Part shown: positions 24,748 to 28,777 of the stretch, piece after piece
Layout: the number at the start of each line of letters is the position of its first letter
Position numbering within the stretch: the first letter of the stretch is position 1
Origin: Leptolyngbya sp. SIO4C1
GTDB taxonomy: Bacteria; Cyanobacteriota; Cyanobacteriia; Phormidesmidales; Phormidesmidaceae
Assembly: GCA_010671975.1 (NCBI GenBank)
Contig: JAAHIA010000011.1
Span: forward strand, 1-28,777
Reading direction: 5' to 3'
DNA: 28,777 nt
The notes under the pieces: generated by a model
What the model was told of the DNA's origin: nothing
Database searches by the model: none
Seen by the model: only the letters and a program-made list of their open reading frames with translations
Made by a program: the position numbers and the translations under genes

Positions 24748-25176
24748 ATGAGCGCGAGCGAAGTGGTCAGAGCAATGTACGCTGCAATCAATCGACGCGA
24801 TGTCGAGGGCGCGATCGCGTTTATCGACGAAAACTGCGTCTATCAAGATTTCAACTTTCCGCAGCCGTTTGAGGGTAAAGCGGCCGTGCGATCGTTATTT
24901 GAAGAGTCTTGTAACAATGTACCGCCGACGCTGACTTTTGTGATTGACGATATCACTGCCGGCGACCCGCTGGCGGTGGGCATGACCTGGCATGTTGAAC
25001 TAGACGGCATCGCCTTTCCTAACGGGCGCGGCGCCAGCTTCTATCGTCTATCTGAGCGCAGCGGTAAGGTCATTTTCGCACGCGATATCGTCGAGCCGCC
25101 GGTGAAGCCGGGTAAGGTGGCGTTTGCAATTATTCGGCTGGTGTCGCCGCTGGTGAGGCGGGTTTTGGGAAGATAG
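24748..25176 (+). CDS. NTF2/SnoaL-like protein (142 aa)
   Basis: A 142-residue alpha+beta cone-fold protein. The family opening is VVRAMYAAINRRDVEGAIAF, then IDENCVYQDFNFPQPFEGKA. Paired strands follow (LTFVIDDITAG, VGMTWHVELDG, GASFYRLS) and the fold closes with KVIFARDIVEPP. A basic, hydrophobic C-terminal tail (AFAIIRLVSPLVRRVLG) could be a membrane-touching helix, unusual for a plain SnoaL protein. NTF2-like folds serve as small enzymes or binding domains, and no catalytic set can be read with confidence. GAGGGTCAGG precedes the ATG. It is 9 bp after the SRAP gene and one base before the next gene, so the three are probably co-transcribed. Confidence 0.88.
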   Translation: MSASEVVRAMYAAINRRDVEGAIAFIDENCVYQDFNFPQPFEGKAAVRSLFEESCNNVPPTLTFVIDDITAGDPLAVGMTWHVELDGIAFPNGRGASFYRLSERSGKVIFARDIVEPPVKPGKVAFAIIRLVSPLVRRVLGR

Positions 25177-25177
25177 G

Positions 25178-25912
25178 GTGAGGGGGAAAGATTTGGAGAG
25201 GGGGAGACTCAAAGAGGGGGTACCGGGGCTGCTGTGGCTGATGACGGCAAGCTATGTGTTTTTTTTGCTGCTGTCGCCGCCGGGCTGGCTGCCGGGTGAG
25301 CCGGTTTGGGCGATTCGCTCGGAGACGCTGCAGGAGATTTTGGATGAGTCGCTAAATTTCTTTTTTGTGCTGCCGCTTCTCAATCGGCTAGACATTCAGG
25401 TGATGGAAGCGCCGGTGGTGCATCCGGCAATGGAGGCGTTTTTTAATTTTGCGGAAGCTTGGATTTTTATGTTTTTGCCGCTGCTGTTGCTAGATCCGCG
25501 CGGGGATAAGCTGCCCCGGGTGCCGGTTTGGGGCGCAGCTATGTTTTTGACGAACGTGTTTTTGATGCCCTACATGGCAGCGCGATCGCAGCAGCCCGCA
25601 GCCGCAGCTGGCGAGAAAGGGCGCTTGGCCAAAGCCTTTGGCTGGGTCGGCCTGCTGGTTGGCAGCCTAGCAATCTACTGGTTTATCGCGGCTTGCCCTG
25701 AGTTTGGCAGCATCGCCGACCGGGTCGCCTACTTTGGTGAGCAGGTGGTAACCAGCCGCGTAACGCTGGCTTTCTGCGTTGATTTGCTGCTATTTGGTAT
25801 CTTTCAGACGGTGCTGATGGGGGCTGCGATCGCGCGTGAGCATCCGCTGCGCTGGCTGCGGTTCCTCCCATTTTTTGGGCTGGCGATTTGGCTAATTGCA
25901 CCAGAACGGTAA
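25178..25912 (+). CDS. Polytopic membrane protein of unknown function (244 aa)
   Basis: A 244-residue membrane protein with about five to six hydrophobic segments, near residues 17-35, 83-100, 116-133, 155-173, 195-216 and 224-240 (RFLPFFGLAIWLIA). A charged, Ala-rich loop lies between the third and fourth. I do not recognise the family. The start is unsure: GTG 25178 overlaps a G-rich, purine-only stretch directly after the upstream stop, while ATG 25241 would begin at the first helix. The single-base spacing suggests coupling to the NTF2-like gene, whose basic hydrophobic tail could dock here, but that is inference. The last codons and stop (CGG TAA) lie within the 47-bp repeat shared with 27378-27424. 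Confidence 0.78.
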   Translation: MRGKDLERGRLKEGVPGLLWLMTASYVFFLLLSPPGWLPGEPVWAIRSETLQEILDESLNFFFVLPLLNRLDIQVMEAPVVHPAMEAFFNFAEAWIFMFLPLLLLDPRGDKLPRVPVWGAAMFLTNVFLMPYMAARSQQPAAAAGEKGRLAKAFGWVGLLVGSLAIYWFIAACPEFGSIADRVAYFGEQVVTSRVTLAFCVDLLLFGIFQTVLMGAAIAREHPLRWLRFLPFFGLAIWLIAPER

Positions 25913-25950
25913 TTTGCATGGCGCTGGGCGAACCGCGCAAGCTGTGATGG
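25904..25950. repeat. 47-bp direct repeat, copy 1 (at the membrane-gene stop)
   Basis: This copy begins GAACGGTAATTTGCAT, spanning the stop codon, and ends GCTGTGATGG. It matches 27378-27424 in the same orientation with two differences (T/C and A/G). On the minus strand it encodes HHSLRGSPSAMQITV, a piece of the 80-residue protein at 27265-27507. It looks like a truncated partial copy of that gene. Confidence 0.9.
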
Positions 25951-25963
25951 GGCACCCCGTCAC

Positions 25964-26911
25964 TTATGCATTGCGATAGGATGAGCGGGCATTCGTCTGA
26001 CGACGGCGGCTGAAAACAACCAGCCCTAGTCCACATAGGGCAAGCACTGAGGCAGGCTCTGGGACTGAGGTTGTCGCCAGGCCAATCAGGCGAGTGTCGC
26101 CGCTGCCGATGGCGCCCTGAGACGTCGCCTGTCCGGTAGCTAGATCAATGGTGTAGAGTAGCCCGCCAGATGTGGCATAAGCCGTGTTGCTATCGGCGCT
26201 AGGTGAGAAGATATCGAATCCACCCTTCTCATCAAAGTCAAAGCCTAATGCGCCAACCGTATTTAGCGTGCCGTCGTTAGGCGGGCTTTGTAGAACGAGG
26301 GTATCTAGCACATAGTCAATGTCATAAAGCTGAGTCGAGCGGCCTGCCGGTGCGCCTAGAAAAGAGTTGGTATATCCTGCGGCAGTAATATTGGGATCTG
26401 CTCCCGCATTGACGTCTCCAGCGGCGTAGATTAGCGTGCCATCGGGCTGTACGCCAGGAGTGACAGCATCGAAGTCTGCGATCGCACCCGTATCAACGTT
26501 GATTCGAAAGTTTTGGTCGTTGCTACCGACCAGACGCAGGCGGTCGGCTGCCGGGTTGAAATCTAGGCCCGACAGTTGCCCACCATTAAAAGACAGGGGT
26601 GAAAGCGTGCTTTGCAAAGTAGCTGCGCCTGTTACTGGGTTGATTGTATAGATCTTGTTGGTATCTGTGACGCCGTACAGTAGGTTGTTGGCAGGTCGAA
26701 AATCAATGCCAAGCAGCGTACCATCAACGCCGCTCACGCCAATCTGCCGAGTTTTGGTCAGATCGTCGAGATCGAAAGATATTAACGCGTTGCTATCAGT
26801 CAGTCCTAAGAAGCTAATGGTTGCAGCAGAGACAGCAGACGCACTGGCTATAAAGCCAGCAGCAGCTGCCACAACAACAAACATCGCGCGGCCAAACTTA
26901 TTGAATTTCAT
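25964..26911 (-). CDS. Exported PEP-CTERM protein with DUF4394-type repeat domain
   Basis: A 315-residue secreted protein. A signal peptide covers about residues 1-30 (FVVVAAAAGFIASASAVSAA). The body (about 31-280) consists of repeated extended units such as SFDLDDLTKTRQIG, GIDFRPANNLLYGVTD and GLDFNPAADRLRLVGSND, the beta-propeller-like pattern of DUF4394 domains. The C-terminus is a textbook PEP-CTERM sorting signal: VPEP (283-286), hydrophobic helix ASVLALCGLGLVVF, then RRR (302-304). An exosortase would cut near the Pro-Glu-Pro and release or attach it to the surface matrix. No exosortase gene is in the window. GGAGA (26924-26920 on the minus strand) precedes the ATG. The gene lies between two copies of a 47-bp direct repeat. 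Its role is unknown. Confidence 0.92.
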   Translation of the reverse strand: MKFNKFGRAMFVVVAAAAGFIASASAVSAATISFLGLTDSNALISFDLDDLTKTRQIGVSGVDGTLLGIDFRPANNLLYGVTDTNKIYTINPVTGAATLQSTLSPLSFNGGQLSGLDFNPAADRLRLVGSNDQNFRINVDTGAIADFDAVTPGVQPDGTLIYAAGDVNAGADPNITAAGYTNSFLGAPAGRSTQLYDIDYVLDTLVLQSPPNDGTLNTVGALGFDFDEKGGFDIFSPSADSNTAYATSGGLLYTIDLATGQATSQGAIGSGDTRLIGLATTSVPEPASVLALCGLGLVVFSRRRQTNARSSYRNA

Positions 26912-26994
26912 CAGAAGGTCTCCAGTAGTAAGAGAACTGTTCTACCTCGGTACGGAGAAGCCTTATCAGTAGATTTCCCGAGACAATATAAAGG

Positions 26995-27006
26995 ATAAAG
27001 CTTTAT
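26995..27006. promoter_or_regulatory. 12-bp perfect palindrome upstream of the PEP-CTERM gene
   Basis: ATAAAGCTTTAT in an AT-rich stretch about 85-95 bp before the PEP-CTERM start, next to TATATAA on the plus strand. It could be a protein-binding site or simply part of an AT-rich promoter. Confidence 0.35.
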
Positions 27007-27136
27007 ATAACGGCTCAGAATTTCAATATTTCATAAAGTTTTGATGAAGCTGACCCTATTTTAGGCTGACCTATGGGCCCAGTTAAGGGAATGGATGGGC
27101 TGTGATCGCATAGTCACCCTACTTAGGAACGCTGCT

Positions 27137-27175
27137 TTTTGGCTAGCGATTTGGCGAATTGTGTTAGCGCGGTAG
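27137..27175 (+). pseudogene. Possible remnant of the 3' end of the 25178-25912 membrane gene
   Basis: GGCTAGCGATTTGGCGAATTG (27141-27161 in length 21) matches 25878-25898 at 19 of 21 positions, with a T-run before each. Read in frame, this piece gives FWLAIWRIVLAR then stop, against FFGLAIWLIAPER then stop in the intact gene. It is too short to be functional and could be chance convergence of a simple hydrophobic tail. Confidence 0.4.
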
Positions 27176-27195
27176 CGGGTGAGGTCGCGAATGGG

Positions 27196-27255
27196 GAGAC
27201 GCGAGGAGCGGGTAAAACGCTCCGGGTTTCCGCGTCTTCCACTCTCCGCGTCTTC
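27196..27255. repeat. Nested hairpin plus 11-bp direct repeat
   Basis: The inner stem is GGAGCG (27205-27210) / CGCTCC (27218-27223), the outer stem GACGCG (27198-27203) / CGCGTC (27231-27236). TCCGCGTCTTC occurs at 27229-27239 and again at 27245-27255. It lies just past the stop of the 80-residue gene (minus strand), so it may act in ending that transcript, though no T-run follows on that strand. Confidence 0.55.
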
Positions 27256-27264
27256 TCTGGCTCT

Positions 27265-27507
27265 CTACGCTAGCCGCAATCGCTTGGTAAGCACCACAAT
27301 CACCTCTCCTGCCTGCCCGGTCGGCTGCGGTCGACTCCAGTCGTTCGGTTCGGCATAGTGCAGCTTGTGCAGCGTTTGAACGGTAATTTGCACGGCGCTG
27401 GGCGAACCGCGCAGGCTGTGATGGATAGATTCGAACTGTGGATTGGCTGGTGTGAGGACAGGCGAGAGTGGGGGCATGACAATGCCCGATGTCAGGTATA
27501 GCAACAT
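27265..27507 (-). CDS. Small protein of unknown function (80 aa)
   Basis: An 80-residue soluble protein that looks real: AGGAGA at 27521-27516 lies 8 bases before its ATG, the best ribosome site in this part of the window. The core reads IHHSLRGSPSAVQITVQTLHKL, then YAEPNDWSRPQPTG and a closing strand with basic end (EVIVVLTKRLRLA). The ordered helix-turn-strand pattern suggests a conserved small domain, but I cannot name it. Fifteen of its residues are repeated in the 47-bp copy at 25904-25950. It is followed on its strand by the hairpin at 27196-27240. The long upstream gap suggests its own promoter. Confidence 0.65.
   Translation of the reverse strand: MLLYLTSGIVMPPLSPVLTPANPQFESIHHSLRGSPSAVQITVQTLHKLHYAEPNDWSRPQPTGQAGEVIVVLTKRLRLA
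27378..27424. repeat. 47-bp direct repeat, copy 2 (inside the 80-aa gene)
   Basis: This copy starts GAACGGTAATTTGCAC and ends GCTGTGATGG, 45/47 identical to 25904-25950. On the minus strand it encodes HHSLRGSPSAVQITV in frame, so this is likely the source copy. The two copies bracket the PEP-CTERM gene, 1.4 kb apart. Confidence 0.9.
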
Positions 27508-27571
27508 GGATCTGGTCTCCTAAAATAGGTCGCTTTTTGAGCTTGGGAGGAAACCAGAATCCAAAATCGCT

Positions 27572-27608
27572 TAGCCACCCCGTTACTTTCGTGCAATCAG
27601 GGTGGCTA
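27572..27608 (-). terminator. Inverted repeat, possible terminator of the reductase transcript
   Basis: Perfect 9-bp arms TAGCCACCC (27572-27580) and GGGTGGCTA (27600-27608) around a 19-base loop. Read on the minus strand the stem is followed by AGCGATTTTGG, a short T-run. The large loop makes it a weak terminator call. Confidence 0.35.
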
Positions 27609-27662
27609 GGGCATAATGTCCCTAGGTCGCCAGACTGGTTAGGTCAGTGTGGGGGCTTAGTT

Positions 27663-27692
27663 GCTCGCTTGGTATTGCTAGTACCGGCGAGC
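27663..27692. repeat. Interrupted hairpin
   Basis: Outer arms GCTCGC (27663-27668) / GCGAGC (27687-27692) and inner arms GGTA (27671-27674) / TACC (27682-27685), 7-base loop. There is no adjacent T-run. It could be a structured RNA element or protein site. Confidence 0.5.
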
Positions 27693-27870
27693 AGCGCCAA
27701 GAGATCTCGGATTCTGTTTGAGTCGCCGCTGTGAGGTCCAGCAGGTGGGCCAGCGGCTTAGTTATTGACGATATGCTGAATCGCACTGCTCAGTCAACAG
27801 GTTTGCAAGATTTTTTTAGATTTGTTCTAGAGTACGGATAGATGTGGCTCGGCAAAGGCTGTGTTGCTGA

Positions 27871-28539
27871 TCAAGACTGTCGCCCGCCTAGTCGCTGATC
27901 TGTAGCTGCTGGTAAAACATTAACTGAAATTGTGGCGTACGGATTTTTCAACTGCCCGATAATCATGAATCGAATGAAATCTCCTAAGCTTTCAACTAGG
28001 CGAGCATGACGCAGTTCGCCGCAGTCAACTGCGTCAAATCCAATCTCTTCAGCTAGTTGCATCACTGCTCGGCGCGCTTCAGCATCGTCGCTGCAGACAA
28101 AGACAGAAACCTTGTGATGCTTAAGCGGACTAGGGGCTAGCTCAAAGACCTCTTGCGCCATTGTGTTGAACGCTTTGACCACCCGCGCTTTCGGTACTTC
28201 TGAGGCGAGTTTTTCGGCTAGCGACTGCTCGATTGGGGCGTAGGCAAACCCGTCTGGAATTTCAGAATTGTTACAGTCAATCAAAATTTTGCCAGACAGT
28301 ATCTCGACCGCAGTAAGCACCTCAGCCGGGTTAATGCCGCGTATAGTATACAGCAATACATCGCCGAAGGTTGCTGCGTCGTCATTAGTGCCGCCTTGCG
28401 TTCCGCGCTTCGCGAATGCGGCTACCGACTGCCCCTTCTCCGCCGTGCGAGCTCCAAAGAAAACCTCATGTCCTTGCTCTGCCCAGAGGAGACCCAGAGA
28501 GCGACCCATATTGCCGCTGCCGATAATGCCAATCTTCAT
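27871..28539 (-). CDS. F420-dependent-reductase-like NAD(P)-binding protein
   Basis: A 222-residue protein of the NADPH:F420 reductase / pyrroline-carboxylate reductase N-terminal-domain group. The Rossmann dinucleotide motif is at the very start (MKIGIIGSGNMGRSLGLLWA), followed by GHEVFFGART, which is consistent with phosphate binding and so NADP(H). GKILIDCNNSEIPDG, then VVKAFNTMAQEVF and GFDAVDCGELRHARLVESLG follow as in the family. The start ATG 28539 is preferred over TTG 28557 because the motif must begin at the N-terminus. The substrate is unknown: many such proteins outside F420-making organisms are general NADP-linked oxidoreductases. There is a gap of over 350 bp before the next gene on this strand. 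Confidence 0.88.
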   Translation of the reverse strand: MKIGIIGSGNMGRSLGLLWAEQGHEVFFGARTAEKGQSVAAFAKRGTQGGTNDDAATFGDVLLYTIRGINPAEVLTAVEILSGKILIDCNNSEIPDGFAYAPIEQSLAEKLASEVPKARVVKAFNTMAQEVFELAPSPLKHHKVSVFVCSDDAEARRAVMQLAEEIGFDAVDCGELRHARLVESLGDFIRFMIIGQLKNPYATISVNVLPAATDQRLGGRQS

Positions 28540-28777
28540 GGTTGGAGCTGTTCCCAAGCGCTATTGAGTATCAGTGACAAAATGCAATCATACATCTACA
28601 TAATCCGGCAATCAAATAGGAGCCGTGGACTGCTAAGGTGCCTTATCACAAGGCTTATAGAGCGATTCTCTCGGATCTATTTAGCTGCCGGAGTAATATA
28701 AATTTGAAAATTGCCCGTTCTCAATTGCATGCTGCGATCGCTCAAAGTTGATCACGCTATTGCCGAGAAAATCGACG
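28540..28777. other. Right-edge intergenic DNA
   Basis: No gene is supported. A short hairpin GCCTT / AAGGC (28640-28654) has no T-run. A HIP1-like GCGATCGC spans 28734-28741. Promoters of the reductase and of any gene beyond the edge could lie here. Confidence 0.4.

Larger units (their letters stand above)
26912..27264. other. 353-bp intergenic region upstream of the PEP-CTERM gene
   Basis: It contains the PEP-CTERM ribosome site, AT-rich DNA with a perfect 12-bp palindrome (26995-27006), a segment resembling the end of the membrane gene (27137-27175) and a nested hairpin with an 11-bp direct repeat (27196-27255). No intact gene is supported. Confidence 0.6.
27508..27870. other. 363-bp intergenic region rich in inverted repeats
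   Basis: No gene is supported; a plus-strand ORF over 27489-27734 has no family-like features and conflicts with the ribosome site of the 80-residue gene. Three inverted repeats are present at 27572-27608, 27663-27692 and 27725-27757, and a run of seven T's at about 27811-27817 on the plus strand. Confidence 0.6.

Noticed and set aside
25683..26036. Minus-strand 117-residue ORF containing HHSLRGSPSA
   Set aside because: Only the 47-bp repeat part resembles a real protein; the rest is the shadow of the membrane and PEP-CTERM genes, so I treat it as a fragment.
25951..27377. The PEP-CTERM segment as an insertion sequence or transposon
   Set aside because: No transposase, no terminal inverted repeats and no short target duplication seen; the flanking repeats are gene fragments.
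27489..27734. Plus-strand 81-residue ORF
   Set aside because: No recognisable pattern, rich in Ser/Pro/Trp, and crosses the ribosome site and inverted repeats of the opposite strand.
1..28777. CRISPR array, tRNA, rRNA or prophage genes
   Set aside because: No regularly spaced repeats, cloverleaf-like sequence or phage-type ORF found by reading both strands; a covariance-model tRNA scan would confirm this.

Overview
The window reads as part of a cyanobacterial chromosome. The octamer GCGATCGC (HIP1) recurs throughout, four times in the first kilobase alone. The gene set also fits: a four-ACT aspartokinase, a YvcK protein with membrane helices at its N-terminus, a PEP-CTERM protein, IspG of the MEP pathway, and an MCE transport pair related to the chloroplast TGD system. 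GC looks to be in the mid-50s percent by eye. I see no rRNA, tRNA, CRISPR array, transposase, integrase or phage gene. I cannot name the species.

Layout. (1) 1-2.1 kb: a HesB/IscA-type Fe-S carrier, a small TPR protein and two small conserved-looking proteins, separated by clear intrinsic terminators. (2) 2.1-6.2 kb: yvcK on the minus strand, then an MCE ABC-transporter ATPase and its MlaD-like substrate-binding protein, with no permease gene between them. (3) 6.2-10.7 kb: a type II NADH dehydrogenase (minus), aspartokinase (plus) and an orphan, shortened GvpN-like AAA+ ATPase (minus). (4) 10.8-14.4 kb: a TPR protein, ispG, a carboxyl-terminal processing protease and a 69-residue protein. (5) 14.5-19.3 kb: an AtzG-AtzE-like amidase pair transcribed away from gatB, then argJ behind a strong terminator and an extended -10 promoter. 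(6) 19.3-23.8 kb: a two-gene RND efflux operon (minus) with a tandem 14-bp repeat upstream. (7) 24.0-25.9 kb: a likely three-gene operon of SRAP (HMCES/YedK) abasic-site protein, NTF2/SnoaL-like protein and membrane protein. (8) 25.9-28.8 kb: the most rearranged part. It holds a PEP-CTERM/DUF4394 protein gene flanked by a 47-bp direct repeat, a small 80-residue gene that contains one repeat copy, hairpin-rich intergenic DNA and an F420-dependent-type NAD(P) reductase.

Most genes are housekeeping. The window joins amino-acid biosynthesis (lysC, argJ), tRNA-dependent amidation (gatB), isoprenoid synthesis (ispG), envelope transport (MCE pair, RND pump) and respiratory NADH oxidation. The points that stand out are the GvpN-like ATPase with no gas-vesicle genes beside it, the GatCA-like pair abutting gatB, the repeat-flanked PEP-CTERM locus, and convergent gene pairs whose stop codons share a CTAG palindrome. 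I did not find a clear new defence or mobile system. The findings are ranked accordingly.
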